This document shows positions 32,955 to 41,679 of a DNA stretch of 64,000 nucleotides, one piece after another (the stretch's first letter is position 1; each line of letters starts with the position of its first letter). The position numbers and the translations under genes were made by a program. Under the pieces are notes generated by a model, which saw nothing but the letters and a program-made list of their open reading frames with translations, had not been told where the DNA came from and did not search any database. Source of the DNA: Apopatosoma sp963618495 (GTDB taxonomy: Bacteria; Bacillota; Clostridia; Oscillospirales; CAG-272); contig CAVESF010000002.1 in NCBI GenBank assembly GCA_963618495.1, forward strand, positions 42,835 through 106,834, in the 5' to 3' direction.

Positions 32955-35189
32955 TCAGTCCGTTACGTCCATGTGGCGCATATCTATCGTTATCACCGTG
33001 CCCTTTTCGGCAACGGTGCCGACTGCCAGCGACTGCGAAACGACAGTTGCGTCTGAACTGCCCGTAGCGCCTTCTATTTTCACATTGAAGCCTGCGTCGG
33101 TGAGGAGCGTATTTGCCGCCTGCGCCGTGAGTCCGATGACCTTCGGGACGACAGCGGTGAGCTTTTCCGCCTCGGCTTCGGTATAGAGTATAACCTTGCC
33201 GTTTTTCACGGACATTTTACTGCCCGAGGCAGGCACCTGATTTACTACGCTGTTTCCGCTTCCGACAACCTCATAGGAAAGACCGAGAGTGCCGAGTCTC
33301 GACTTTGCCGCGTCGAGCGAGGAGCCACGCAGATTTTCGAGGGTTATCATTTCGCCGTCCGCATATTCCGGTTCTACGCCGAGATATGGAAGTACCTCGG
33401 AGAGAACCTTTGAAACATAGGGCGCGGCTACCGTACTGCCGTAGATTGAGCCTATTGTCGGCTCATCGACGATGATTATGCAGATGACCTGCGGGTCGTC
33501 TGCGGGAGCATAAGCCACAGTGGATGCTATTCTGCCGCCGCTCGTACCTTTTTCCGAAGTACCTGTCTTTGCCGCTACCTTGTAGCCCGCAACATATGCA
33601 TTGCGCGCGCCGCCGTTTCCGGAAACGCCGTCCGCAAGTATTTGGCTTATCGTGGCGGAGGTGGAAGCGCTGATTACCTGACGCTTCACCGTTGTGCCGA
33701 AAGAAGCGAGGATATTTCCGTCGTCATCCGTGATTTCCTTTACGAGATGAGGGGTGACGAGCTTACCTCCGTTTGCTACGGCGGCAACGGCTGTTATCTG
33801 CTGGATAGCCGTTACATTATATCTCTGACCGAAAGAATAAACCGCGAGGTCTACGCCGCTGAGGCTGTCATTGTAGATAGAGGAGCCTTCGCCAGGGAGA
33901 TCTATGCCTGTTTTTTCGCTCAGTCCGAAATTGCAGAAGTAATTTATAAAAGAGGTTGCTCCGATGCGCTCCGCGAGCATCATCATGGCGGGATTGCAGG
34001 ATTGCTGAAGCGCACCCGCGAAATCAAGCGTGCCGTGTCCCGTTGTCTTGTGGCATTTTATCGGGCGCGACCAGCCTGCCACATTGTAGTAGCCCTTGCA
34101 GTAGAATGTATCTGAAAGCGTTGCCTTGCCCTCCTCGAGAGCCATCGACGTTGTGAAAATCTTGGATGTGGAGCCTGGCTCGTAGGTCTCGGTTATCGCC
34201 TTGTTGTTCCATGTCTTGAAGAGCACATTGGAAACCGCGCTCTTGTATTTGTCGCTGTCCTTGCCGTAGGTCTGCTCCGCCGCCGTCAGCTCGCTCTGAT
34301 AATACGAAACCGTGGTGTAGGGCGAATTGAGGTCGAAATAGGGATATGTCGCCATAGCATAGATTTCGCCTGTTTTGGGATCCATGACTATGCCGCAGGC
34401 GCGGGATTTCGCTCCCGATTCTATGACGGCCTGCTCGAGATATTTCTCAAGATAGCTCTGAATCTTGTAGTCTATGGTGGTGACAAGATTTGCGCCGTTT
34501 TTGGCGTCTATGTACTGCTCGTACTGATAGGGCATTTCGCCGCCCTTGCCGTTCTGCGCGGAGACTATTCTGCCGCTCACGCCTGTGAGCAGCTTGTCAT
34601 ACTGATATTCCAGCCCGTAGAGACCGCCGTCCGCACCGCAGAAGCCTATGACATGAGAGGCAAGCGTGCTGTAGGGATATATACGCGATGCCGTTTCCAC
34701 AAGGTGGATGCATTCTGCCAGGTCATTGTCGAGGATAAACTGACGCACCCTGTCGGCGTCCTCTTTCTCGACATTCTTTTTTATCGTTTCGTCTTTTCTT
34801 TTGACTTTCTTTGTCTTTTCTATTATCGTGTCGTAATCGACGCCGAGTATCTCGGAGAGTCCTTTTGCCACGAGCTCGCGCTGAGCATCATCTTTCATAT
34901 CGTAGGGCGATATGAAAACGCGCTCTGTGGTATAATTTGTCGCGAGGGCAACATGATTTCTGTCATATATTGTGCCGCGTGCGCTTCCCGTGGAAACTTC
35001 ATATATCATCTGCTCGATGACGAGCCTTTTATAGTGCTCGTTCCGCACTATCTGAAGATATATCAGCCTTCCGATAAGTACAGCCGCAATAAATGTAGCG
35101 GCGCAAATTACCGAAAGAGAGCGCACCCGCATGCTTCTGCTTGTACGCCCTATAAGGGAATCGGGTTTTTCGCTTGGTTTCCCGTTCAT
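32955..35189 (-). CDS. Class B penicillin-binding protein with PASTA domains (SpoVD/PBP2B-like)
   Basis: The 744-residue protein has one N-terminal transmembrane helix (about 22-45) and a PBP dimer domain. The transpeptidase has STSK near 340, the SCN motif in LQQSCNPAMM near 393 and the KTGTSEKG motif near 540. Two PASTA domains (about 605-735) follow. It cross-links septal peptidoglycan with FtsW. PASTA domains occur in division PBPs and in SpoVD, so a vegetative or sporulation role cannot be separated here; position in the dcw cluster favours division. Confidence 0.93.
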   Translation of the reverse strand: MNGKPSEKPDSLIGRTSRSMRVRSLSVICAATFIAAVLIGRLIYLQIVRNEHYKRLVIEQMIYEVSTGSARGTIYDRNHVALATNYTTERVFISPYDMKDDAQRELVAKGLSEILGVDYDTIIEKTKKVKRKDETIKKNVEKEDADRVRQFILDNDLAECIHLVETASRIYPYSTLASHVIGFCGADGGLYGLEYQYDKLLTGVSGRIVSAQNGKGGEMPYQYEQYIDAKNGANLVTTIDYKIQSYLEKYLEQAVIESGAKSRACGIVMDPKTGEIYAMATYPYFDLNSPYTTVSYYQSELTAAEQTYGKDSDKYKSAVSNVLFKTWNNKAITETYEPGSTSKIFTTSMALEEGKATLSDTFYCKGYYNVAGWSRPIKCHKTTGHGTLDFAGALQQSCNPAMMMLAERIGATSFINYFCNFGLSEKTGIDLPGEGSSIYNDSLSGVDLAVYSFGQRYNVTAIQQITAVAAVANGGKLVTPHLVKEITDDDGNILASFGTTVKRQVISASTSATISQILADGVSGNGGARNAYVAGYKVAAKTGTSEKGTSGGRIASTVAYAPADDPQVICIIIVDEPTIGSIYGSTVAAPYVSKVLSEVLPYLGVEPEYADGEMITLENLRGSSLDAAKSRLGTLGLSYEVVGSGNSVVNQVPASGSKMSVKNGKVILYTEAEAEKLTAVVPKVIGLTAQAANTLLTDAGFNVKIEGATGSSDATVVSQSLAVGTVAEKGTVITIDMRHMDVTD

Positions 35190-35307
35190 TTCTCCCCTCC
35201 ATCTTTTCTAAAACAAAGTGAGCAAAGAGCATATTTTACCATTCTCCCCGCTCACTCAAAGCCGTGTACTTGTATATTTATATTTGCGCCGGGAAAATTT
35301 ATTCCTT

Positions 35308-35793
35308 TCAGTTCATAAATTCTATCAGCTTTGAAAAGCCGCGACCTATGGCGGAGAGAAGAGAGCCTGATGATTTTTTGCTTTCCTTATTTCCGTATAC
35401 TACCATGTTTACAGTGTTTTCCGTGTCGCGGGGAAGATACTGCATATATTTGCTGTCTGTCATGCCTAGTTCTTTTGCGCGCGCCTCAAAATCGACATCC
35501 TTGTATTTTGCGTCGATATCGCGCTCGCGGGAGTTTATCTCTTTTTCCATTTTGGATATATCGGAGTTTATCTTGTTTATATCGGAGCGGAGCTGCGCCA
35601 CCTGAACAAACGAGAAAACTATAAACATGAGCATCGCCGTGATAAGCAGGGCACAAGCCGCGATGTATATGGGAAATTTCTTTTTTTCGCCTGTCTTTAC
35701 GGTGCTGTATTTAACGCCGCCGCTCGATACATCCGTCATATATTTTTTGACGAAGCTTCCGATGTTTCCGGATTTTTTTCTCTTCTTTTCCAT
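35308..35793 (-). CDS. FtsL/DivIC-like septum formation protein
   Basis: The 161-residue bitopic protein has a basic cytoplasmic tail (1-45), one transmembrane helix (about 46-70) and an extracytoplasmic coiled coil (VAQLRSDINKINSDISKMEKE). It occupies the usual ftsL position between rsmH and the septal PBP. Sequence conservation in this family is low, so identity rests on topology and context. Confidence 0.8.
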   Translation of the reverse strand: MEKKRKKSGNIGSFVKKYMTDVSSGGVKYSTVKTGEKKKFPIYIAACALLITAMLMFIVFSFVQVAQLRSDINKINSDISKMEKEINSRERDIDAKYKDVDFEARAKELGMTDSKYMQYLPRDTENTVNMVVYGNKESKKSSGSLLSAIGRGFSKLIEFMN

Positions 35794-35825
35794 GACCTGA
35801 CCCTTTCCGAAAAAGACCTGTTTTT

Positions 35826-36782
35826 CTATATTTTTCTTGCCGCACGCAGCTTCGCGCTGTGTGAGCGGTTGTTTTCAGCCAGTTCCTCCTCCGAGGGAAG
35901 AATCGGCTTTCTTGTAAGGATTTCTATTTTTGGTTTGTTTCCGCATATGCATACGGGAAATGAGGGCGGACAGGTGCAACCCTGCGCCAGCTCCGCGAAA
36001 GTTTTCTTCACGGTTCTGTCCTCAAGAGAATGAAAAGTAAGCACCGCGAGCACGCCGCCGCTTTTCATTGCTCCTATCAGTGTTCGGAGCGTGGGTGCGA
36101 TGATATCAAGCTCGTTGTTTACCTCTATTCTTATCGCCTGAAAGGTTCTTTTCGCCGGATGATGACCGACGGCGAGCGCCTTTTTCGGCATCACGCTTTT
36201 TATTATATCGACAAGCTCGAGCGTCGTTTTTATCGGTGCGTTTTCTCTTGCCTTTACTATGGCGGAGGCTATCTTCGGCGCGAAATTTTCCTCTCCGTAT
36301 TCAAAGAAAATTCGGCGAAGCTCGCTCTCGCTGTATGTATTGACGACGGTGTATGCGCTCTTTGTTTCCTCGGGCGAGCCTTCGGCATTCATGCGCATAT
36401 CGAGCGGAGCATCTGTGTTATATGAAAAGCCGCGTTCGGGAGTATCAAGCTGATATGAAGAAACGCCGAGGTCGATTATCGCGCCGTCTATGCCGTCGAT
36501 GCCGAGATCGCGTAGAATTTCCGATATATCGGAAAAATTGCCGTGGACAAATGTTATCCTGTCGCTGTAGTCGCAGAGGCGCTTTTTTGCCGCCGTGATG
36601 GCGCATTCGTCTGTATCCGTGCAGATGAGCCTGCCGCCTGCGGTGAGCCTTTTCGCTATCTCCAGCGAATGACCGCCGCCGCCGAGCGTGCAGTCGACAT
36701 ATGTGCCGTCCGGCTTTATATCAAGTATATCTATGCATTCCCCGAGCATAACGGAGTAATGCGAAAACTTTATCTCTTCCAT
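35826..36782 (-). CDS. rsmH: 16S rRNA (cytosine1402-N4)-methyltransferase RsmH
   Basis: The 318-residue protein has the RsmH/MraW hallmarks: HYSVMLGECIDIL at the start, the SAM site YVDCTLGGGGHSLEIAKRL near 30, GAIIDLGVSSYQLD near 100 and the C-terminal VLTFHSLEDRTVKKTF and SHSAKLRAARK. It methylates the ribosomal P-site cytosine. It begins two bases after mraZ. Confidence 0.97.
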   Translation of the reverse strand: MEEIKFSHYSVMLGECIDILDIKPDGTYVDCTLGGGGHSLEIAKRLTAGGRLICTDTDECAITAAKKRLCDYSDRITFVHGNFSDISEILRDLGIDGIDGAIIDLGVSSYQLDTPERGFSYNTDAPLDMRMNAEGSPEETKSAYTVVNTYSESELRRIFFEYGEENFAPKIASAIVKARENAPIKTTLELVDIIKSVMPKKALAVGHHPAKRTFQAIRIEVNNELDIIAPTLRTLIGAMKSGGVLAVLTFHSLEDRTVKKTFAELAQGCTCPPSFPVCICGNKPKIEILTRKPILPSEEELAENNRSHSAKLRAARKI

Positions 36783-36784
36783 AA

Positions 36785-37204
36785 TCAGAAGCCAAGCTCT
36801 ATCATCAGCTCTTCAACTTCCTTGGCGTCTTCGCCCGAGGAAGCCGACTTCCAGTTTTCTTCAGACCATATTTCGAGATACGAACCGAGACCGATGACAA
36901 CGGCATTGCCGCCTATTTCAGCGTAGTCGCGCAGACTCTGAGAGAGAAGTGCGCGTCCCTGCGAATCCTGCTCCACATCGCACGCCTGAGCGAAAACGAA
37001 ACGGCGTATTTTAGCCGCCTGAGCAGTCGGCAGAGCTTCTATTTTGGCAACATAGGCATTCCAGTATTCCATGGGGTAGACGGAAAGGCACTTATCCGTT
37101 CCTTTTGTTATGACAAACTTTGTGCCGAGCTCCTCGCGGTATTTCGCGGGGATGAAAACTCTGCCCTTGGAATCGACTGTATGAGAATACTCGCCCAGAA
37201 ACAT
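36785..37204 (-). CDS. mraZ: Transcriptional regulator MraZ
   Basis: This 139-residue protein has two SpoVT-AbrB-like repeats: MFLGEYSHTVDSKGRVFIPAKYRE at the start and ACDVEQDSQGRALLSQSLRDY near 85, each with the DxxGR signature. MraZ binds repeated boxes at its own promoter and controls the dcw operon. Three phased candidate boxes lie about 85-110 bp upstream. GGAGG precedes the ATG. Confidence 0.97.
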   Translation of the reverse strand: MFLGEYSHTVDSKGRVFIPAKYREELGTKFVITKGTDKCLSVYPMEYWNAYVAKIEALPTAQAAKIRRFVFAQACDVEQDSQGRALLSQSLRDYAEIGGNAVVIGLGSYLEIWSEENWKSASSGEDAKEVEELMIELGF

Positions 37205-37287
37205 GGATAAACGCCTCCTTTTCTTCGGAATCTGATGCCTGCGAAAAACGCTTGCCTGTGGAAAAGTGGAAAACTCTGTGGAAAATT

Positions 37288-37315
37288 CACCACTTCACAC
37301 CACTTAGCACCACTT
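37288..37315 (-). promoter_or_regulatory. Triple MraZ-type operator boxes
   Basis: Three copies of AAGTGGTG (plus-strand CACCACTT at 37288, 37298 and 37308) are spaced exactly 10 bp apart, i.e. on one face of the helix. They lie just downstream of the promoter's predicted start. The layout matches the AAAGTGG-N3 repeats described for MraZ of low-GC bacteria, so binding here would block transcription. Three GTGGAAAA copies (37258, 37266, 37278) follow. Confidence 0.7.
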
Positions 37316-37322
37316 TTACTAT

Positions 37323-37351
37323 ATTATAGCTGATATTTTCTGAAATTACAA
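37323..37351 (-). promoter_or_regulatory. Promoter of the dcw cluster (PmraZ)
   Basis: On the minus strand, TTGTAA (37351-37346) and a consensus TATAAT (37328-37323) are 17 bp apart. Transcription should start near 37316, immediately before the MraZ boxes. Confidence 0.72.
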
Positions 37352-37379
37352 TAGCTTTTCGAGAAAAAAATAAAAAAAC

Positions 37380-37700
37380 AGAAAAAAAGTTTTGCAGTTT
37401 TTCCTGTTTATCATGTCGGATGCGGTTATCTGACGGAAGAGATGTCAATAATGCTTATATTTTCATCATGCCAGCGAACAGACTAAATCCATGCCCGCGC
37501 CACCCATTATCCAGCGGGAGTACATGCCGCCAGTGGTTTTCAAGAAGGACGATGCGAGTCCTCCTTGCTGACTTTTGGTATACTCCGTCTCGGCGACGCC
37601 GTTCAGAGGCGGCTTCGCTGCCCTGAAACTTCCTCTTGGTCACGCAAAAAGTACGAGAGAAGAAAAGTCTTTTTACCTTACTTGAAAGCGCGATAAAACA
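37380..37700. other. Non-coding stretch resembling a degenerate interspersed repeat
   Basis: About 320 bp between the dcw promoter and coaD has no credible gene. Read leftward it gives basic, codon-atypical peptide fragments (LFFSRTFCVTKRK, SERRRRDGVYQKS). These resemble spurious open frames that recur in uncharacterised intergenic repeats of clostridial genomes. Internal complementary blocks (GCCGCC/GGCGGC) suggest structure. Element identity is unproven. Confidence 0.3.
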
Positions 37701-37715
37701 ATATCTGCCGAAACG

Positions 37716-37755
37716 CAAAAAAGGCGGGGAAAAGCCAAGCTTTTTCCAGCCTTTT
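37716..37755 (-). terminator. Terminator of the uvrC-rsmD-coaD operon
   Basis: On the minus strand, AAAGGCTGGAAAAAG pairs with CTTTTCCCCGCCTTT around a short loop with small internal mismatches. A T run follows, 10 bp after the coaD stop. Confidence 0.7.
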
Positions 37756-37764
37756 AAAATAAAA

Positions 37765-38256
37765 TCAATACTTTTCCCCGAGCTTTGCGGCGATGATGCC
37801 TTTTGCGCCATCGGGGATATATTCCGAGTACGGCTTGCCGCAACGCACAAGCTCGCGGACGAGCGTGGAGCTGACATGAAGCACCTCGGGAGAGGAGAAC
37901 ATGAGCATTGTCTCTATACCAGATATGGCTCTGTTTGCCCGAGCCATATTCTCTTCATATGCATAATCCGAGAGGTTGCGCACGCCCTTGAGTATGGCGC
38001 AGGCGCCGAGCTTCTTTGCGAAATCCGCGATGAGTCCATCGCCTTTTACCACGCGGACATTTGCCATATCCGATGTGGCGGCGGCTACCGCAGAGAGACG
38101 AACATCCTCATCGAGCATGATTTTTTTCGCGGGATTTGTATAGACCGCGATGACCACTTCATCGAAAATCTCAGCCGCTCTTCTTATTATATCGAGATGC
38201 CCTGTCGTAATCGGGTCAAATGTGCCCGCTGTCAAAACGGTTCTTTCCATTTTCAT
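37765..38256 (-). CDS. coaD: Phosphopantetheine adenylyltransferase
   Basis: The 163-residue nucleotidyltransferase has TAGTFDPITTGHLDIIRRA (the HxGH-type motif) near residue 9 and the ending SSTLVRELVRCGKPYSEYIPDG. It makes dephospho-CoA from 4'-phosphopantetheine and ATP. The ATG overlaps the rsmD stop by four bases. Confidence 0.96.
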   Translation of the reverse strand: MKMERTVLTAGTFDPITTGHLDIIRRAAEIFDEVVIAVYTNPAKKIMLDEDVRLSAVAAATSDMANVRVVKGDGLIADFAKKLGACAILKGVRNLSDYAYEENMARANRAISGIETMLMFSSPEVLHVSSTLVRELVRCGKPYSEYIPDGAKGIIAAKLGEKY

Positions 38257-38819
38257 TCCTCCGCTTTCGGTTTAAGATAAGTTATATGGACTCTGCCGTA
38301 TTTTACGCTTTTTACTTTCTCATAGCGTGCGGCGAGCATCACATTTTCTTCGATGTCAAGCGGCTTTTCATCCTCGCAGATAACCGTTCCGCCATCGTTT
38401 ATCATGTCTGCGTCATAGAGTGCCGTGAGAATCTCCGGCAGCAGGCGCATGGCATACGGCGGGTCGAGATAGATATAATCAAAACTGCTTCTTCCGCCTG
38501 CCGCCTTGATATACGCTTTCCAATCCATACAGAGCACATTCGTTTTCGGATAGAGTTTTGTTTTCTTGGCATTTTCCGTCACTATATTTATGGCATCGCG
38601 CGAGGCGTCTACAAGCGTTGCCTTTTCCGCACCGCGGCTGAGCGCTTCCAGCCCTATCTGTCCCGAACCCGCGAAAAGATCGAGCATCGTTTTTCCCTCT
38701 ATATCAAACTGAATCGAGCTGAAAACAGCTTCTTTCACTCTCTCGGGGGTCGGTCTTGTATCCTCGCCCTCGAGCGTTTTCAGATTTATGCCTCGTGCGC
38801 TTCCTGTGATTATTCTCAT
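38253..38819 (-). CDS. rsmD: 16S rRNA (guanine966-N2)-methyltransferase RsmD
   Basis: This 188-residue methyltransferase begins MRIITGSARGINLKTLEG. It has the SAM-binding LDLFAGSGQIGLEALSRGA near 45 and the catalytic YIYLDPPYAM near 120 (DPPY). It methylates guanine 966 of 16S rRNA. It lies between uvrC and coaD with four-base overlaps on both sides. Confidence 0.95.
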   Translation of the reverse strand: MRIITGSARGINLKTLEGEDTRPTPERVKEAVFSSIQFDIEGKTMLDLFAGSGQIGLEALSRGAEKATLVDASRDAINIVTENAKKTKLYPKTNVLCMDWKAYIKAAGGRSSFDYIYLDPPYAMRLLPEILTALYDADMINDGGTVICEDEKPLDIEENVMLAARYEKVKSVKYGRVHITYLKPKAEE

Positions 38820-40669
38820 TTTTTATTCCTTTCGCCTTTGTCAAAGTATGTTGTTATTCTTTCGGCTATTTCGGGTGTTATTCCCTTGACTGCGGCAAGC
38901 TCTTCGGCACTCGCTTTCTTTACGCCCGCAAGCCCGCCGAAATGCGAGAGCAGGGCTTTTGCCTTTGCCGCGCCTATGCCGTCTATCTTCTCGAGGACAG
39001 AGGTTGTTTCTTTCTTCCGCTTTGCCCGCGTCATGCTCGAAACGGTGAAGCGGTGAACCTCCTCCTGAATCTTGTATATCAGCATGAAAACCGCCTGCTC
39101 CGCGGCGATGGAGACCTCGCCGTATTCGCCCACGAGCGCACGCGTCTTGTGGTGTTCGTCCTTTACCATACCGAGCACGGGAATGTTTATTCCCATTTCG
39201 CGCATGAGCGCCTGTATTACGAGAACGTGATTCTTGCCGCCGTCGAGCAGTATCAGGTCGGGCGCTCTTGCGCCCTCATCGGAGAGATGCGCGAGCCTGC
39301 GCGAGAGGGATTCTCTCATGGAGCCGTAATCATCCTGCCCGTCGGTCGAGCGTATCTTATAGAGCCTGTATTCACTCCTTTTCGGCTTTGCGTTTTCAAA
39401 AACGACCATGCCTGCCGTTATATTTTCGTTTCCGTAGTTTGATATATCAAAAGCCTCTATGCGCTCCGGCAGAACCTCAAGCGCACAGAGGGAAGCGAGC
39501 CTTGCAAGCGATTTTTCCGTCTGCTCACTGCTTTTTCTGTATTCGTTCGCCCTCGTCTCGGCATTCTGCTTGACGGTCAGACAGAATTTATGAAGCTCGC
39601 CTCTGCGCGATATCTTCAGCCTGACCGCCGCGCCCGCCTTTTCGCGGAGCCAGTTTTCCGCTGTCTGCCGTTCTTCCTCTGCTATCTCGTCGGCAAGAGT
39701 TATCTCGCGCGGGATATAATCTCGCGCACTGTAGAGTTCATATATAAAAGAGCATATTGCGGCGTCATCGAAAATTTCACCGCCCGAGAAAAGGAAGCTT
39801 TGTGAATCTATCAGCTTGCCAGAGCGGACATAGAAAACGCATATGGCGCATATATCATCGCCAGCATACCAGCCGATGATATCTCGGTCGATATCGGGAG
39901 AGCAGATAACGCGCTGCTTTTCGCTCAGGCGCTTTATCGCCGCTATCCTGTCGCGGTAGTTTGCCGCCGCCTCAAACATCAGATTTTCCGAGGCATAGTT
40001 CATTTTTTCCGTGAGCGCAGAGATTATGTCATCCTCGTTTCCGTCGAGAAACGATATCGCTTCAAGAAATCTTGCGCGGTATTCCTCCGCCGTCACGCTC
40101 TCCTCGCATGGCGCGATGCACCCCATGCGGCGATAGAGGCAATGCTTTACCTTGCCCTTGTCCCTTGGGAAATGCTTCTCGCAATAGGGAAGCCCGAATG
40201 TTTTGCGCAGTGCCGAGATGACGGAATAAACCGTATTTGCGCCCGAATACGGACCGTAGTATTTGTTTTTGCCTGCCTCGCGCTTGCGCGACATTATGAG
40301 CCGCGGATATTCCTCGCCGAGCGTAGCGACGAGATAGGGATACGATTTGTCATCCTTGAGCAGGATATTGTATCGAGGGCTATAGAGTTTTATCAGGCTG
40401 TTTTCCAGCGTGAGCGCCTCCATCTCCGTATCGCAGATGATGTAATCGAAATCGTATACATTGTGCGTCATGGCGTCGGTTTTGCTATTGAAATTATTGT
40501 CGTGGAAATACTGCGAGACCCTGTTTTTGAGCGCGCGGCTTTTGCCGACATATATGACCTTGCCGGAGGAATTTTTCATTATATATACGCCGTGGCAGAG
40601 CGGCAGATTGCCTGCCTTTTCCCGCAGCCTTTTTGCGTATTCTTGACGTACCGTGAAAATCCCTCCCAT
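38816..40669 (-). CDS. uvrC: Excinuclease ABC subunit UvrC
   Basis: The protein has 617 residues from the start given. A GIY-YIG nuclease domain is N-terminal (GVYIMKNSSGKVIYVGKSRALKNRVSQYF), followed by a Cys-containing region, a UVR motif and the RNase H-like second nuclease (ISNYGNENITAGMVVF; DLILLDGGKNHV). A tandem HhH is at the C-terminus. It makes both incisions in nucleotide excision repair. The frame extends upstream to 40792, but that part contains the HPr terminator and cannot be coding. The ATG at 40669 has no upstream Shine-Dalgarno, while GGGAGG lies inside the first codons, so the true start may be a non-ATG codon a few residues later. Confidence 0.93.
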   Translation of the reverse strand: MGGIFTVRQEYAKRLREKAGNLPLCHGVYIMKNSSGKVIYVGKSRALKNRVSQYFHDNNFNSKTDAMTHNVYDFDYIICDTEMEALTLENSLIKLYSPRYNILLKDDKSYPYLVATLGEEYPRLIMSRKREAGKNKYYGPYSGANTVYSVISALRKTFGLPYCEKHFPRDKGKVKHCLYRRMGCIAPCEESVTAEEYRARFLEAISFLDGNEDDIISALTEKMNYASENLMFEAAANYRDRIAAIKRLSEKQRVICSPDIDRDIIGWYAGDDICAICVFYVRSGKLIDSQSFLFSGGEIFDDAAICSFIYELYSARDYIPREITLADEIAEEERQTAENWLREKAGAAVRLKISRRGELHKFCLTVKQNAETRANEYRKSSEQTEKSLARLASLCALEVLPERIEAFDISNYGNENITAGMVVFENAKPKRSEYRLYKIRSTDGQDDYGSMRESLSRRLAHLSDEGARAPDLILLDGGKNHVLVIQALMREMGINIPVLGMVKDEHHKTRALVGEYGEVSIAAEQAVFMLIYKIQEEVHRFTVSSMTRAKRKKETTSVLEKIDGIGAAKAKALLSHFGGLAGVKKASAEELAAVKGITPEIAERITTYFDKGERNKK

Positions 40670-40687
40670 CGGAAAATCGATTTGCAG

Positions 40688-40728
40688 ACAAAAGACGGCA
40701 GACGGTTCAAAACGAGCCATCTGCCGCC
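40688..40728 (-). terminator. Terminator of the HPr gene
   Basis: A 12-bp stem with two wobble pairs (plus-strand arms 40694-40705 and 40717-40728) is followed on the minus strand by TTTTGT. It separates HPr from uvrC. Confidence 0.75.
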
Positions 40729-40754
40729 TGTCATTCACTTCGTTAACTTTAGGC

Positions 40755-41012
40755 TCACTCGGTCGTGCGGAGAATCTCCTCAAGACCGTCAAGTGCCTCC
40801 GCCTCGTCGGGACCGTCGGCGACGAGAGTTATCGTGGCGTCTCCGGAAATAGCCATGGCGAGCACACCCAAAAGACTTTTTGCGCTGGAACGCTTGTCTC
40901 CGTCCTGAATCCATATAGAGCTTTTATACGAATTTGCTTTCTGAATGAAAAACATTGCAGGTCTTGCATGCAGACCTACGCTACTTTTTACTACTACTTC
41001 TCTTGAAATCAT
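40755..41012 (-). CDS. HPr family phosphocarrier protein
   Basis: This 85-residue protein has the active His in GLHARPA at residue 15 and the regulatory Ser in SSAKSLLGVLAM near 46. It is therefore a complete Firmicutes-type HPr able to take phosphate from enzyme I and from HPr kinase. It would transfer phosphate in the PTS and link to carbon catabolite control. No other PTS gene is nearby; it is a single-gene unit with its own promoter and terminator. Confidence 0.93.
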   Translation of the reverse strand: MISREVVVKSSVGLHARPAMFFIQKANSYKSSIWIQDGDKRSSAKSLLGVLAMAISGDATITLVADGPDEAEALDGLEEILRTTE

Positions 41013-41080
41013 GTGCCGCTCCTGTGCTTTTATCGGGGATAATGCGAAAATATGCCGTTATTTCCCTTTGACTAAATGAT

Positions 41081-41109
41081 ATTATACCAAGTTATTTGCA
41101 TAAAATCAA
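41081..41109 (-). promoter_or_regulatory. Promoter of the HPr gene
   Basis: On the minus strand, TTGATT (41109-41104) and a consensus TATAAT (41086-41081) are 17 bp apart, with a leader of about 65 nt. Confidence 0.68.
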
Positions 41110-41165
41110 TAGTTTTGAGTAAATTTTCCTGTGAAAAATGTAAAAAATACGTTTTTCCGCCTCTG

Positions 41166-41660
41166 CTATTCGGCTTTTTCTATTGAATCTACCGTTATTT
41201 CCACAGCCGCGCCGTTTCCGGTCAGCGGGTTGAGTATATAAACCGATATGGTGGAACCTACCGATATCTTTGTTTTGCCATCGATGAAAAAGCCTGTTTC
41301 GGAGGAAATGCCCGCAAATTTTATCTTGCCGCGCAGGTTTTTCCTGCCGAGAGGATTGTTATGAGGTCCGGCGACGCCGTCCTCCTCGATATAGACCTGA
41401 TTTGATTCGGTTTCGGCTGATACTATTTCGCCTATGAGAGCATCGTTTTCAGCAAGGTATACATTGCCCTTGCTTGCGCTTGCCGCGGTATTGTCCATGA
41501 TATCGTATACGGTGAAGTTCACTATTATCTGCTCGCTGACATCGTCGCGCTTGTCGAAATACGCGACTTTGAGCACCACTGCGGCAATGCACGCGATGAC
41601 GGCGAGTATTATTATGATATCAAATATATTGAATCTGACCTTGTTTTTGTTGTCGCTCAC
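41166..41660 (-). CDS. DUF4330 family membrane-anchored protein (copy 2)
   Basis: The 164-residue protein has a short cytoplasmic start (SDNKNKVRFNIFD), one transmembrane helix (about 13-32) and an extracytoplasmic beta-rich domain. It is a paralogue of the next gene upstream, sharing the order N-x-K-x-R-F-x-x-x-D-hydrophobic helix. The DUF4330 role is unknown. It is the last gene of a four-gene unit with a flippase and an O-antigen-ligase-like protein, which suggests a part in surface polymer export. Confidence 0.75.
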   Translation of the reverse strand: MSDNKNKVRFNIFDIIIILAVIACIAAVVLKVAYFDKRDDVSEQIIVNFTVYDIMDNTAASASKGNVYLAENDALIGEIVSAETESNQVYIEEDGVAGPHNNPLGRKNLRGKIKFAGISSETGFFIDGKTKISVGSTISVYILNPLTGNGAAVEITVDSIEKAE

Positions 41661-41679
41661 TTTGCATTCCTCCTTTTGC

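Noticed and set aside
37455..37877. 140-residue frame between mraZ and coaD
   Set aside because: It spans the coaD terminator and the start of the coaD end, has a basic low-complexity translation and no ribosome-binding site; treated as part of a possible repeat element.
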